In this document: piece after piece, positions 35,839 through 44,871 of the stretch
Layout of the letters: each line of letters opens with the position of its first letter
How positions within the stretch are numbered: the first letter of the stretch is position 1
Assembly: GCA_963785755.1 (NCBI GenBank)
Contig: CAWAXG010000013.1
Location: forward strand, 620,001 to 684,000
DNA: 64,000 nt
From: JACCXG01 sp963785755
GTDB taxonomy: Bacteria; Acidobacteriota; Vicinamibacteria; Vicinamibacterales; 2-12-FULL-66-21
Direction: 5' to 3'
Made by a program: the position numbers and the translations under genes
Notes under the pieces: model-generated
Seen by the model: only the letters and a program-made list of their open reading frames with translations
Told to the model about the DNA's origin: nothing
The model's database searches: none

Positions 35839-37320
35839 TCAGGAAGCGCTCCGAAGGCGGCTTCGACGATAGCCGTAGAGGAAATAGAGCGTCAGCCCGA
35901 TCGCCAGCCACCAGCCGAAGCGAACCCATGCCTGAGCCGGAAGCCCGACCATTACATAGAGGCAGGCGACCGCGCCCATCACCGCGACACCCCAGACGAA
36001 CGGCACTTTGAACGGTCGGGGACGGTCCGGATCCTTGTAGCGAAGCACGAGCACCCCAACGCAGACGATCGCGAACGCCGAGAGCGTGCCGATATTGGTC
36101 AGATCGTAAATCTCGTTCTCGTCGGCGACGAGGCTGCCGAGCGCCACGACGACTCCGGTGACGACCGTCGTGATGTGCGGCGTGCGGTACTTCGGATGGA
36201 TCCGGGAGGCCCATTGCGGCAGCAGCCCGTCACGCGCCATCGCCATGAAGATCCGCGGCTGGCCGTACTGGAACACGAGCAGGACCGCGGTCAGAGAAAC
36301 GACCGCGCCGAACGCCACGATCCAGCTCGCCGTGGTGAGCCCCGCGACCTCGAGCGCCCGCGCCAGCGGATCGGCCGCCTTGAGCTGATGGTACGGAACC
36401 AGCCCGGTCGCAACGATGCCGACGATCACGTAAATCACCGTGCAGATCGCGAGACCGCCAAGAATCCCGAGCGGCATGTTGCGCTGCGGATCCCGGGTTT
36501 CCTCGGCCGCCGTCGAGATCGCGTCGAATCCGATATAGGCGAAGAACACAATCGCCGCGCCCTGATGAATCCCGATCCAGCCATTGGGAGCGAAAGGCTT
36601 GTAGTTGGCCGGATCGATGTGCATCGCGCCGAGCACCACGAACAGTCCCAGGACGAGCAGCTTGACCACAACGATCACGTTGTTCGTGCGCGAACTCTCT
36701 CGAACGCCGATGTACAGCAGCCAGGTGATCGCCAGCACGATCAGGGCAGCCGGAATATTGACGAGGATCGGGATGCCTGCGAGACGCGGCGCCGACTGAA
36801 TCAGGCCGTGGACCTCGGGATTGGAGCTCAAGAGGGCTGTGCGGTACCCGTGAGTGAGCCATGCGGGAAACTCGATTCCGAATCCCGACAGGAGTGACGT
36901 GAGATATCCGCTCCAGGCGATCGCCACCGCGATGTTGCCGACCGTGTACTCGAGAATCAGATCCCATCCGATGATCCAGGCGATAAGCTCGCCGAGGGTC
37001 GCATAGGAGTAGGCGTACGCGCTGCCGGCCTGGGGGATCATCGACGCGAGCTCGGCATAGCACAGGGCGGCCAGCGCGCACACCCCGCCGAGCAGGATGA
37101 AGGAAAAGATCAGCGCCGGTCCGGCGCCGTATCGAACCACCTCTCCGTTGGGCAGCACCTCGCCCGCGGCAGCGGTGCCGATCGACGAGAAGATCCCGGC
37201 GCCAATCACGGCACCGATCGCGAGCATGATCAGATCGCCCGCGCCCAGGACCCGCCTCAGCGAGTTCGGGCTCTCCGCCAGCAAATCAGCGATCGGTTTG
37301 CGCGCGAACAGTTGTCTCAT
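35839..37320 (-). CDS. APC-family cationic amino acid permease-like transporter
   Basis: A 493-residue transporter with about 12-14 membrane helices. The first helix has LGAGDLIMLAIGAVIGAGIF, the APC signature. ALCYAELASMIPQAGSAYAY, FFAYIGFDAISTAAEETRDP and RIFMAMARDGLLPQWAS are typical of CAT-type amino acid transporters. Substrate cannot be read. It is intact, unlike the APC gene at 3.3-4.8 kb. Confidence 0.92.
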   Translation of the reverse strand: MRQLFARKPIADLLAESPNSLRRVLGAGDLIMLAIGAVIGAGIFSSIGTAAAGEVLPNGEVVRYGAGPALIFSFILLGGVCALAALCYAELASMIPQAGSAYAYSYATLGELIAWIIGWDLILEYTVGNIAVAIAWSGYLTSLLSGFGIEFPAWLTHGYRTALLSSNPEVHGLIQSAPRLAGIPILVNIPAALIVLAITWLLYIGVRESSRTNNVIVVVKLLVLGLFVVLGAMHIDPANYKPFAPNGWIGIHQGAAIVFFAYIGFDAISTAAEETRDPQRNMPLGILGGLAICTVIYVIVGIVATGLVPYHQLKAADPLARALEVAGLTTASWIVAFGAVVSLTAVLLVFQYGQPRIFMAMARDGLLPQWASRIHPKYRTPHITTVVTGVVVALGSLVADENEIYDLTNIGTLSAFAIVCVGVLVLRYKDPDRPRPFKVPFVWGVAVMGAVACLYVMVGLPAQAWVRFGWWLAIGLTLYFLYGYRRSRLRSAS

Positions 37321-37378
37321 GTTTCCGTGCGTCTACGAGGCGGGCGCGCCCGAAGGCTATCCGGTGCGAGAACGAGGA

Positions 37379-38410
37379 TCAAGAGAGGGCCGAGGATAGC
37401 AGCCCACGGACCGGCACGTTGAGGCGGAAGGCTGTGTCCTGCGAGACCAGCACGAGCCCGCCCCGCGGATCGAACGCGAGGCCGATCAGATCGCCGCCAG
37501 CGATCACCTGCTGCGGCGGCTCCCGCCGATCCAGCCGAATCCGATAGACGCCGTTCCAGCCGGCGACGGCATCGACGACGTACAAACACGCCTGGTCGTC
37601 GAACGCGAGTCCCTGTGGACGCCCGAAGCCTTCCTGGAAGACTTGCACCTCGCCGTCCAGCGAGATGCGGTACACCGGATCGTGCGCCGAAAGCGTGGGA
37701 GCGGTCACGTAGAGCCAGCCGTCGGGCCCGAAGGCGAGGTGAAATGCCGCGACGCTGGCCGGGATGGTCGCCACGAGCCTGGCCCGTCCGCCCTCGACAC
37801 GCAGGATCGATCCCGACCTGTCCCCGACATACAGCGCGTCGTCCTGACCGAAGGCGATACCGCACGCGACCCCGAGATCGGTGGCATAGGTCGAGACGTT
37901 GCCGTCGGGCGTGATTCGGTGAACGCTGCCGTCGAACCTGGAGGAGACGTAGAGCATCCCCTGGTTGTCGAACGCCATCGAAGTCGGGTTCGGAACCTCG
38001 CCGGCAAACGGCTCGCGCGTCCCGTCGGGACGGACGACGAACAGAGAGATGGGCGCCTGCTGACCGCGCGAGCCGCTGAACGTGACGTAGAGGTTGCCGT
38101 TGCGATCGAAGACCGGGCTATCGACGAGATGGAGCCCGGTCGCGAGCGGCGTCGCGACATCGATATATGCCGTTTCGCCAGGGGCACCCTCCAGGCGGAC
38201 GGGGGTACGCCCTCCCTCGAGGCCCGCCGGCACGATGACCGAGATTGACTGAGCCGACACGCGCGTCGCGCGGGCCGGCAGTCCCCCGATGTGTACCTGC
38301 GCGGGCGGGTCCACCTGGAAGCCGTCGCCGGAGAGCTGAACCTGACTCCCCTCGACAGCCCACAAAGGCTGAACGGCGGTTATGCGGGAAGACGTCGTGA
38401 CGGCGCTCAT
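37379..38410 (-). CDS. IPT/TIG domain plus NHL-type beta-propeller protein
   Basis: Residues 10-85 resemble an immunoglobulin-like IPT/TIG domain (ITAVQPLWAVEGSQVQLSGD). The rest is built from about five to six propeller blades with the DNxGxLYV-type strand (FDRNGNLYVTF, FDNQGMLYVSS, FGQDDALYVGD, FGPDGWLYVTA, FDDQACLYVVD, FDPRGGLVLVS), like NHL and SMP-30/gluconolactonase proteins. No signal peptide is seen, which is unusual for such folds. Function unknown. It is 58 bases from the permease gene. Confidence 0.8.
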   Translation of the reverse strand: MSAVTTSSRITAVQPLWAVEGSQVQLSGDGFQVDPPAQVHIGGLPARATRVSAQSISVIVPAGLEGGRTPVRLEGAPGETAYIDVATPLATGLHLVDSPVFDRNGNLYVTFSGSRGQQAPISLFVVRPDGTREPFAGEVPNPTSMAFDNQGMLYVSSRFDGSVHRITPDGNVSTYATDLGVACGIAFGQDDALYVGDRSGSILRVEGGRARLVATIPASVAAFHLAFGPDGWLYVTAPTLSAHDPVYRISLDGEVQVFQEGFGRPQGLAFDDQACLYVVDAVAGWNGVYRIRLDRREPPQQVIAGGDLIGLAFDPRGGLVLVSQDTAFRLNVPVRGLLSSALS

Positions 38411-38568
38411 CGCGATGGGATTGCCACGGAACAGGGAGACAGGATCTGCCCCAGCCCAGCGTTCAGGGCCAGAGCAGTCCCGTCAATTGTGGCACTTTTG
38501 ACTTTTTGCACAATCCCGAGGCGACGAAACCTGGTGAGGAGACCGGGCAGGCCGACCGAGCGAGAACG

Positions 38569-39102
38569 TCAGCTCTCGTCGAGCTCCATGTTCCAGTAGA
38601 AGTAATCCCGCCAGCTGTCCGGAGCGTTGTGGAGACCCACGGTAATCCGGATTGCGGGCGCCCGCTCGGGTCGCTTTGGAACTCGGATCAGGTGCATGCC
38701 CGCTTCCGAGGGGGTGCGGCCTCCCTTGCGGCGGTTGCACGAGACGCAGCAGGTTACGATGTTTTCCCAATCTTTCCGGCCGCCCTGGGCGACCGGCACT
38801 ACATGATCGAACGTCAGGTCCTGGGTCGGGAAGGCATCTCCGCAGTACTGGCAAGCATGATTGTCGCGTGCGTAGATGTTGGCCCGTGAAAACGGCACAT
38901 AGTCGATGTTGCGCTTGATCTTGATATAGCGCAGCAGGCGAATGACCGAGGGAAGTCTGAACTTGAAAGAGGGCGACCGGACTTCACGCTCGTACGAAGA
39001 GATAACCTCGACCTTCCCCTGGCACCACAGGGTTACTGCTTTCTGCCAGTGGACGACCTTCAAGGGCTCGTACGTCGCGTTCAAGAGGAGCGTCTGCTCC
39101 AT
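38569..39102 (-). CDS. HNH endonuclease family protein
   Basis: The 177-residue protein has the McrA-type HNH core: CQYCGDAFPTQDLTFDHVVP, then NIVTCCVSCNRRKGGRTP, with two CxxC zinc sites and the DH metal-binding pair. The N-terminal part (LLLNATYEPLKVVHWQKAVT) is shared with standalone HNH proteins that are widespread in bacterial chromosomes. Its cellular role is not known. A promoter with a perfect TTGACA lies just upstream, so it may be transcribed separately from the NlpC/P60 gene. Confidence 0.88.
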   Translation of the reverse strand: MEQTLLLNATYEPLKVVHWQKAVTLWCQGKVEVISSYEREVRSPSFKFRLPSVIRLLRYIKIKRNIDYVPFSRANIYARDNHACQYCGDAFPTQDLTFDHVVPVAQGGRKDWENIVTCCVSCNRRKGGRTPSEAGMHLIRVPKRPERAPAIRITVGLHNAPDSWRDYFYWNMELDES

Positions 39103-39113
39103 AAGCCTGAGTT

Positions 39114-39143
39114 ATTGTGCACGATGAGGCCACAAACTGTCAA
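39114..39143 (-). promoter_or_regulatory. Sigma-70 type promoter before the HNH gene
   Basis: On the minus strand TTGACA (39138-39143) is followed after 18 bases by CACAAT (39114-39119). The ATG at 39102 lies only about ten bases downstream of the -10 box, so the message would be nearly leaderless. Confidence 0.55.
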
Positions 39144-39282
39144 TGTTTGCAGGGGCTTACGGGCATATGTGGGTTCGGATGGGGTCCCCGATTGCAAGCA
39201 AATTCGGTTGGCAGGTCTCGTCCCGCGGCGGCTCCTCCGCCGCCCCTGTGCGTCCTCTTGCCTGGGACGAATGGCCGGCCGG

Positions 39283-39799
39283 TCAGGGAAGGCGTCTCGC
39301 GCCGAGGAATCGCGAAGCCCAGTAGGGAGCCGTCAGGGACTCGACGCGCACGACCCCTGAGGAGCTGGGGGCATGGACGAACTCGGACTCCGATATCGCG
39401 ATCCCCACATGGGACGGCCCGGTCGATGTCGTGCTGAAAAACACGAGATCGCCGGGGGTTCACGCCGCGGGGACCCACTTCGGCGCCGACCAGGAACTGC
39501 TCCGACACGGTTCGCGGCATGAACTGCCCCTGCTGCCCGAACACGTACTCGACGAAACCGCTGCAGTCGAACCCCGAAGGCGTGTTCCCCCCGTCACGGT
39601 AAGGTGCCCCGCGCAGTGACAGGGCTGTGCCGACCAGAACAATCGCAGACGGCGCGGCGGGCGCCGCCGAATCGGGTTCGGGCGCGGGAACCGGTGCTGC
39701 TGCTGGTCGCGGAAAAGGCTGTGGGGTCGCGCCGGTGGAAGCGCAGCCGCTCACGACAAAGGCAGAGAGGCTGATCGAGAGCAGGAGGCAGCGGCGCAT
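39283..39799 (-). CDS. NlpC/P60 cysteine peptidase lipoprotein (frameshifted)
   Basis: A signal sequence with lipobox VSGC (Cys19), a Pro/Ala linker and an NlpC/P60 domain with catalytic Cys79 in SGFDCSGFVEYVF. The first frame then turns into unrelated residues. One C removed from a CCCCC run (near 39462) lets the next frame continue NPGDLVFFSTTS, GPSHVGIAISESEFVHAPS and a stop at 39283; His of SHVG is the expected second catalytic residue. NlpC/P60 lipoproteins cut peptidoglycan stem peptides. The repaired length of about 170 is normal. Confidence 0.85.
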
Positions 39800-39832
39800 C
39801 GGGTCACATATCGGACGACACGCCCGCGCCCG

Positions 39833-40648
39833 TTAAGCAGCGCGGTGCGCGCCCTTCCGGGTGAGGCGGCGGCTGGTCAGCTCGGTGAACTGCCGCATCT
39901 GCAGGTCGTCCTCGGTATAAAGGATCGGCTGCGTCGGCGGTTTCATCGGTTCGACGCGAACGGCCGGGTCGACCGTCGGCATTTTCACCGCCTGCATGTA
40001 GCGCTGGGGGAATGACGGGAAATTCTTGAACGTCGTTGCGACGACACCGGCGTGCCACGCAGTCAGAGCGGCGAAATCATGCTGCAGGAAATCGTACAGC
40101 GACGGGTCAGGATTCGACGCCAGATACGCATTCACCATCTCCGCGACTTCCTGGTAGAAACCCGGACCATGCGAACGCGGAGAATCGGTGCCGTCCGCGC
40201 GAATCAGTTTGCGGATTCCTGCGGCGTCGGGATCGACGTGATAGAGCTCGTGCACGACCGTGTCGAGCTTCGCCAGCCACGCCGGAGCGCCGGGAGAGTA
40301 CAGATCCGATTTTCTCGAGCCCTCGAGTGTCTGATCGCAGAAGCGCGGAAGGACGAACGAAATCAGATACTTGATCTTGATCTTGCTGATCCGGACCTCT
40401 GGTGATTTCGTGACGAACCACTCCGAGCGTCGCGTCAGCTGCCCAGTTGCTCTATCTCTCCAGAAGTAATACCCGGGCTCGCTCTCAGGAAGAGTCAGGC
40501 AATGACAGGTCGCGAAGGCTCCGTCCGCATCAGAACGGCCGAAGCGGCCGAAGACGAGGACTTCCTTGAGGTCGATGAAAGACAGCCGTGGAGTTCGTCG
40601 GCAAATGTCTTCCATCAACAGCGCGATGCGCTCGGTATAGTTGATCAT
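39833..40648 (-). CDS. Putative HExxH zinc metallopeptidase-like protein
   Basis: The chain has one HExxH motif (VVHELYHVDPDAAG) in the middle, flanked by LISFVLPRFCDQTLEG and HGPGFYQEVAEMVNAYL. I do not know the third metal ligand; the His or Glu of HGPGFYQE is a candidate. There is no signal peptide, so it is probably cytoplasmic. Start MINYTERI at 40648 is set by a promoter whose -10 lies at 40746; longer starts fall in or upstream of the promoter. A basic C-terminus (RRLTRKGAHRAA) ends it. Confidence 0.75.
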   Translation of the reverse strand: MINYTERIALLMEDICRRTPRLSFIDLKEVLVFGRFGRSDADGAFATCHCLTLPESEPGYYFWRDRATGQLTRRSEWFVTKSPEVRISKIKIKYLISFVLPRFCDQTLEGSRKSDLYSPGAPAWLAKLDTVVHELYHVDPDAAGIRKLIRADGTDSPRSHGPGFYQEVAEMVNAYLASNPDPSLYDFLQHDFAALTAWHAGVVATTFKNFPSFPQRYMQAVKMPTVDPAVRVEPMKPPTQPILYTEDDLQMRQFTELTSRRLTRKGAHRAA

Positions 40649-40745
40649 CGGAGACACGCCGAACCGACAGCAATGCGGGCGCTGGCCGGCTCGCGTCCTA
40701 GCCGCTTCAAGAGAGGGAGCTATATGAAGCAGGAAACAGTGGTCG

Positions 40746-40774
40746 ACTATACGCGGATTGAGCAAGAATGTCAA
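40746..40774 (-). promoter_or_regulatory. Near-consensus sigma-70 promoter for the HExxH gene
   Basis: On the minus strand TTGACA (40769-40774) and TATAGT (40746-40751) are exactly 17 bases apart. It points at the HExxH gene and leaves a leader of about 90 bases. Confidence 0.8.
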
Positions 40775-40810
40775 CGTCAAGCTGCGTTAAAAGGCAGAGC
40801 TATTAGGGAC

Positions 40811-41701
40811 TTAGCAGCAGGGTGGCTTTTCGCAGGGCTTCGCCTGGACCGGTGAGGTCGGCGGCACGGTTTCGCCGGGGAGCACTGGCGGAAGCCCAGA
40901 TTCGGGGAGGGAGGGCACAGCCTCAAGGTCACGCGGTACAGCAGGCTCGGCAGGGCTGGCCGCCGGCACCTGACCAGCTTCTGCCACAGCCGGAGGCGGG
41001 ACCACGGCCCCCATGCGTCCCATGATCATTTGCTGGCGACGCCGGAGCCGGGCGCTCGGGCGACTTGGATTGAGGAGCCGGGGATTGACCAGCGCCGCAG
41101 CGAGTAGTGCCCCTTCGGATGGCCCGAGCTCAGACGCCGACTTTCCAAAGTGGCTCCGCGCCGCCGCCTCGGCCCCATAGATACCATCTCCCCACTCGAT
41201 GACGTTCAGGTAGAGCTCGAGGATTCGCTGCTTGGTGAGACCGGCTTCGAGCCGGCGCGCGATCATGATCTCCCGCACTTTGCGGATGGGATTCTTGGAC
41301 GGCGAGAGGTACAGGTTCTTGGCCAGCTGCTGGGTGATCGTGCTCGCCCCGCGCGCGAATTCCATTCGCTCGATGTTCACCTCCATCGATTCCCGGAGCT
41401 GTTCGAAATCGACTCCCTCGTGCTGCCAGAACTTGCCATCCTCTGCCACGAGGACCGCCTTCGACAGATGCGGCGAGATGCGGCCGTAACTCACCCACCG
41501 CTGCACGCGGCGCGGCTGCTGTCCGCGGCTGCGCGCCTCGCGGGCACGAAGCTCCATGAACGCGGTAGTTTCGGGATTGGCCGTTGCGAGAGGGCGGACG
41601 TCGGGCAGCGTCAGATAGAGGTAGATCGCGTAGCCGAATGCGACCGCGGCGGCTACCGTCGCGGCACGCGCCAGCTTCCGCACCGTCTTGCGCCTGCTCA
41701 T
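40811..41701 (-). CDS. mtgA: Monofunctional peptidoglycan glycosyltransferase MtgA
   Basis: A membrane anchor (about residues 8-30) precedes a GT51 domain with ISPHLSKAVLVAEDGKFWQH (catalytic Glu), GASTITQQLAKNLYLSPSKN, EIMIARRLE and LYLNVIEWGDGIYG. These polymerise lipid II in the periplasm. The C-terminus is a Pro-rich tail (about 70 residues) ending CEKPPCC, not part of the core family. Start MSRRKTV at 41701 follows from the basic-hydrophobic anchor. Confidence 0.94.
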   Translation of the reverse strand: MSRRKTVRKLARAATVAAAVAFGYAIYLYLTLPDVRPLATANPETTAFMELRAREARSRGQQPRRVQRWVSYGRISPHLSKAVLVAEDGKFWQHEGVDFEQLRESMEVNIERMEFARGASTITQQLAKNLYLSPSKNPIRKVREIMIARRLEAGLTKQRILELYLNVIEWGDGIYGAEAAARSHFGKSASELGPSEGALLAAALVNPRLLNPSRPSARLRRRQQMIMGRMGAVVPPPAVAEAGQVPAASPAEPAVPRDLEAVPSLPESGLPPVLPGETVPPTSPVQAKPCEKPPCC

Positions 41702-41712
41702 CCAACGCCAGT

Positions 41713-41811
41713 TTACGCCCTCGTCCGCGGCGCGTGGGGATTCGGCCTTCCCACGACGATCTTGATGCGGTCGCCAGGCTTGGGCGGCTGGCTCGGCTCG
41801 CAGTTGTTCAT
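41713..41811 (-). CDS. Possible 32-residue ORF upstream of mtgA
   Basis: ATG at 41811 opens MNNCEPSQPPKPGDRIKIVV and a basic end, stop at 41713. No ribosome binding site is visible and I know no family. The stretch lies between the terminator at 41862 and mtgA; it may be noise. Confidence 0.2.
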   Translation of the reverse strand: MNNCEPSQPPKPGDRIKIVVGRPNPHAPRTRA

Positions 41812-41861
41812 GATGGCGAGGGTCGACGCTTTCGGCCGAAGCGTGCCACGCGGGTGTGACG

Positions 41862-41896
41862 AAAAAGAAAAGGGCGGAGGAAGCACCTCCGCCCTT
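41862..41896 (-). terminator. Rho-independent terminator after the first GNAT gene
   Basis: On the minus strand an 11-base stem (AAGGGCGGAGG with CCTCCGCCCTT) around a five-base loop is followed by TTCTTTTTC. It ends the second protease-acetyltransferase module. Confidence 0.85.
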
Positions 41897-41922
41897 CAAC
41901 GTGCCACGTGCCGACGTGCTGG

Positions 41923-42585
41923 CTAGTGAATCAGGCCGCCCCACACCGACTTGGCGCGCCGCCAGTCGTCGTTGAGGATCGTCCAGAGCGTCTGATCCAG
42001 GTACTCGCCGTTGCGGAGGAACGATTTCCGCAGGACGCCTTCCTGGACCGCACCGACCTTGCGCAGCGCACCGTTGCCGCGGCCGTTCGCGACCGCGGCC
42101 CGTGCCTCGAGTCGATGCGCGCCGATTACGTCGAACGCGAAGTCCACGACCATCTTCGCGCCGTCCAGGAACACGCCGGTGCCCCAGAACGCGGAGCCGA
42201 GGGCGAATCCCCATTCGGCGGTCGCGAATCCGGGCTCGAGCTGGCGGACCTGGAAAATCCCGATCGCGGTATCCATCCCATGAGGCACGACCGCAAAGCA
42301 GACGTAATTGCCTGCCGCGCGCTCACGATGCGTCCATGCGATGAATCGCTCGAAGCCTTCGACCGTGGTCGGCGGCGGCGAAATGAATCGCGCCACTTCG
42401 TCGGTCGAGAGCATCGCGAGGAGCGAAGGCGCGTCCGAGAGGCGCAGCTCTCGAAGCGTCGCCATCGATCCCGTCATCACCGGCAGCGACTGCCGCCAGT
42501 CCGTCGTCGTCGCTCCGCGCGCGCCGCCGAGGGCGGACTGCACGTCGACAAGAACCTGGCCGTCGCGGTATGGCATCTTTTCCAT
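41923..42585 (-). CDS. GNAT N-acetyltransferase (RimJ/RimL type), module copy B
   Basis: A 220-residue GNAT-fold acetyltransferase: SMATLRELRLSDAPSLLAML, EVARFISPPPTTVEGFERFI, a central CFAVVPHGMDTAIGIFQV strand pair and the acetyl-CoA region EWGFALGSAFWGTGVFLDG with ARAAVANGRGNGALRKVG. The sequence ends DDWRRAKSVWGGL. It is closely related to the second GNAT gene at 44872-45516. It starts two bases after the stop of a subtilisin-like protease gene, so they should be translated together. Substrate unknown; RimJ/L relatives modify protein N-termini or small amines. Confidence 0.9.
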   Translation of the reverse strand: MEKMPYRDGQVLVDVQSALGGARGATTTDWRQSLPVMTGSMATLRELRLSDAPSLLAMLSTDEVARFISPPPTTVEGFERFIAWTHRERAAGNYVCFAVVPHGMDTAIGIFQVRQLEPGFATAEWGFALGSAFWGTGVFLDGAKMVVDFAFDVIGAHRLEARAAVANGRGNGALRKVGAVQEGVLRKSFLRNGEYLDQTLWTILNDDWRRAKSVWGGLIH

Positions 42586-42587
42586 GA

Positions 42588-44711
42588 TTAGAAGCCTCCG
42601 CCCAGGATTCCCGTCACTGAGGAGGTGACGGTGTTGGTCAACGGTTGAACAGTCGGCTCGATGGGCACCTGCACCGGCTCCACGCCGAACAGGCTCTCCC
42701 AGACCGTGTTGTCGAAGTTCGCCGGTTCCGCGTCCGGATCGTCGAAGAGGGGTGTCTCTTCACCGGAGTTGCCCCAGGTCATGTTGTCGCTCTCCGAAGC
42801 CGTGCCCCAGACGATGTTGTCGACATCGCCGTTGGTGCCCCACACGATGTTCTCGGCGAACTCGGCGGTGCCCCAGACGATGTTGTCGTTGAGACCGCCC
42901 ACGCTGGTGCCCCACACGATGTTCTCGCAGTCAGCACCGTCGCAGTCCGTACCCCACACGATGTTGTCGTCGCCGTCGGCGGTACCCCAGACAATGTTGT
43001 CATCGTCGAAGCTCGTGCCCCAGACGATGTTGTCCCCATCGTCATCGAGCACGGTGCCCCAGACGATGTTGTCCTCGCCCAGCGCATCGAAGGTGCCCCA
43101 GACGATGTTGTCGTCATCGCCACCGAACAGCGTGCCCCAGACGATGTTGTCGCCGTCGCCGTCGAGCACTGCACCCCAGACCGTGTCGCGCTCGAAGGCA
43201 TTCGCATTCGGACGAATGGTCCCGCCCGTCACGCGATGGTTGCCCCAGAGGATCTGCTTGCTCCACGAGCTCGGCATGCTGAGACGCGAACCAGGCTGCG
43301 CCGTCCGATAGAACCTGGCGAGCTGAACCGCGCCACGCGTGTTCAGGAAGCCCGCTCCCTGGGTCAGCGCGTCATATCCGGGGTACCGCTGCGCGGTGTA
43401 CTGAACGATCGCCTTCACCATGTTCGGCGTCAGCGTCGGGTTCGCCTGCAGCATCAGCGCAACCGTGCCCGTCACGACCGGCGCCGCCATGCTGGTTCCG
43501 GTCAGGCTCAGATACGGCTTGTACGAACCGAAGAGCGTTCCCTTCAGCAGGTAGTCGATCTTCGTCGCATACATCAGGCTGGCGGGATCCGAGAGGGAGA
43601 CCGTCCCTGTGCCCGGCGCCACGACGTCCGGCTTCGCCTCGAAGTCGATCGCCGTCGGTCCGCGCGAGCTGTACAACGCCATGGCATCGTCGCTACGGCT
43701 GACAGTCCCGTTGTGCGTGGACGCACCAACGGTCAGCACCCACGGCGCGTTGCCCGGTGCCGTGATGCCGCCGTACTGCACGTGACCCGCGGCGTTCTTG
43801 CCGAGATTGCCCGCCGCCGTCACGACCACCACGCCGGCGTCAACCGCGCGTTTGGCTGCCAGCGTCAACGGGTCCGTTTGATAGGACTCCGTCACGGCCG
43901 CGCCAACCGACAGATTGATGACGCGAATGTTGTGGGCGCCCTTGTTGGCGATGACCCAGTCCAGCGCGGCGATGACATTGCTGATCACCCCGCGGCCGTT
44001 CTGGTCCAGCACCTTCAACCCGATCAGGTGAGCCGCCGGCGCGACGCCCGCGCGCGCGCCGAACGAATCCAGGCCGTTTCCGGCGATGATGCCGGCGACG
44101 TGGGTCCCATGGCCATTGTCGTCGTAACGCGTGCTGCGGCCGTTGACGAAATCAACGAACACTGCGGTCCGCTGTCCCGCCAGCGTGCGCACGAGACTTG
44201 ACGATCCCTGATATGTCAGATCGTCGTGGTATGCGGTGATGCCGGAGTCGATGACCGCGACACCGATGCCGGCGCCGTTGTAGCCGAACTCCGATTGTAC
44301 GGCGCGAGCGCCGACGGTAACCGCCGCGCGGTTCAGCTCGCCGCCCGTGGGCCGATCGTGATGGAGGCTCAGAATCTCCGACCGCTCCGCCAGCTTTTCG
44401 AGCGCAGCGTTCGAGATTTCGATCACCTGTCCATTGATTGATCCGAGGCGCCGACCCAGCTTGCCGCCGAGCTTTTTCACTTCGCTCGACGCGTCAGCGC
44501 CCGGCTTTATCCTGATGATCACGCGGGACGTGCCATGCTTCCCCGCACGCTCGCTCAGCGTCTTGTCGAGTTTCTTGTGGTCGCCGCCGTGGCCGCTGCC
44601 TTTGTTGCTCCCTTTGTTGCTGCCACTGCTTGCCAATCCCGGCGCCGCAAGTCCAACAATCAGGGCCGCGGCCAGCGCGGCCCTAGTTATCTTGCCATTC
44701 CATCGAATCAC
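42588..44711 (-). CDS. Exported S8 (subtilisin-like) protease with C-terminal NIVWGT repeats, module copy B
   Basis: Start GTG at 44711, preceded by AAGGA, opens a signal peptide (ALAAALIVGLAAPGLAS). An inhibitor-like propeptide (about residues 60-130, SRVIIRIKPGADASSEVKKL) follows. The catalytic triad is Asp in GVAVIDSGI, His in NGHGTHVAGIIA and Ser in LTGTSMAAPVVTG. The last 220 residues hold ten exact NIVWGT motifs and three decayed forms (DTVWGA, DNMTWGN, DNTVWES), spaced by acidic 4-10 residue spacers. The product should be secreted; the repeat function is unknown. Confidence 0.93.
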   Translation of the reverse strand: MIRWNGKITRAALAAALIVGLAAPGLASSGSNKGSNKGSGHGGDHKKLDKTLSERAGKHGTSRVIIRIKPGADASSEVKKLGGKLGRRLGSINGQVIEISNAALEKLAERSEILSLHHDRPTGGELNRAAVTVGARAVQSEFGYNGAGIGVAVIDSGITAYHDDLTYQGSSSLVRTLAGQRTAVFVDFVNGRSTRYDDNGHGTHVAGIIAGNGLDSFGARAGVAPAAHLIGLKVLDQNGRGVISNVIAALDWVIANKGAHNIRVINLSVGAAVTESYQTDPLTLAAKRAVDAGVVVVTAAGNLGKNAAGHVQYGGITAPGNAPWVLTVGASTHNGTVSRSDDAMALYSSRGPTAIDFEAKPDVVAPGTGTVSLSDPASLMYATKIDYLLKGTLFGSYKPYLSLTGTSMAAPVVTGTVALMLQANPTLTPNMVKAIVQYTAQRYPGYDALTQGAGFLNTRGAVQLARFYRTAQPGSRLSMPSSWSKQILWGNHRVTGGTIRPNANAFERDTVWGAVLDGDGDNIVWGTLFGGDDDNIVWGTFDALGEDNIVWGTVLDDDGDNIVWGTSFDDDNIVWGTADGDDNIVWGTDCDGADCENIVWGTSVGGLNDNIVWGTAEFAENIVWGTNGDVDNIVWGTASESDNMTWGNSGEETPLFDDPDAEPANFDNTVWESLFGVEPVQVPIEPTVQPLTNTVTSSVTGILGGGF
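42695..43187 (-). repeat. NIVWGT-coding repeat array in protease copy B
   Basis: About 13 copies of a short unit whose plus-strand form is close to GTGCCCCAGACGATGTTGTC, separated by variable spacers. All copies are in the same frame. Confidence 0.9.
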
Positions 44712-44738
44712 GACTGCTTTTCCTTTCGCTACTGGTAC

Positions 44739-44840
44739 CTCCCGCAGCAGCGGGAGCGAGCACGGTCTGAACGGTCCGATACCTGCCGGTCGCTGCCGGC
44801 AGTGGGTCTGAAAAAGCCTGACGGTCCTTACGGTCCGATT
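44739..44840 (-). promoter_or_regulatory. Leader of protease copy B with ACGGTC direct repeats and a hairpin
   Basis: Plus-strand ACGGTC occurs at 44762, 44771, 44821 and 44830: two pairs with nine-base period. The two 20-base segments match at 16 positions. A hairpin CTCCCGC-GCGGGAG lies at 44739-44756, between them and the GTG start at 44711. Direct half-site pairs suggest a regulator-binding region; none is proven. Confidence 0.5.
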
Positions 44841-44871
44841 CCACCTGTATGAAGTCGGGTGCGATAACCCC

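Noticed and set aside
38569..39102. Homing endonuclease
   Set aside because: No intron or intein is interrupted; the protein matches standalone chromosomal HNH proteins.
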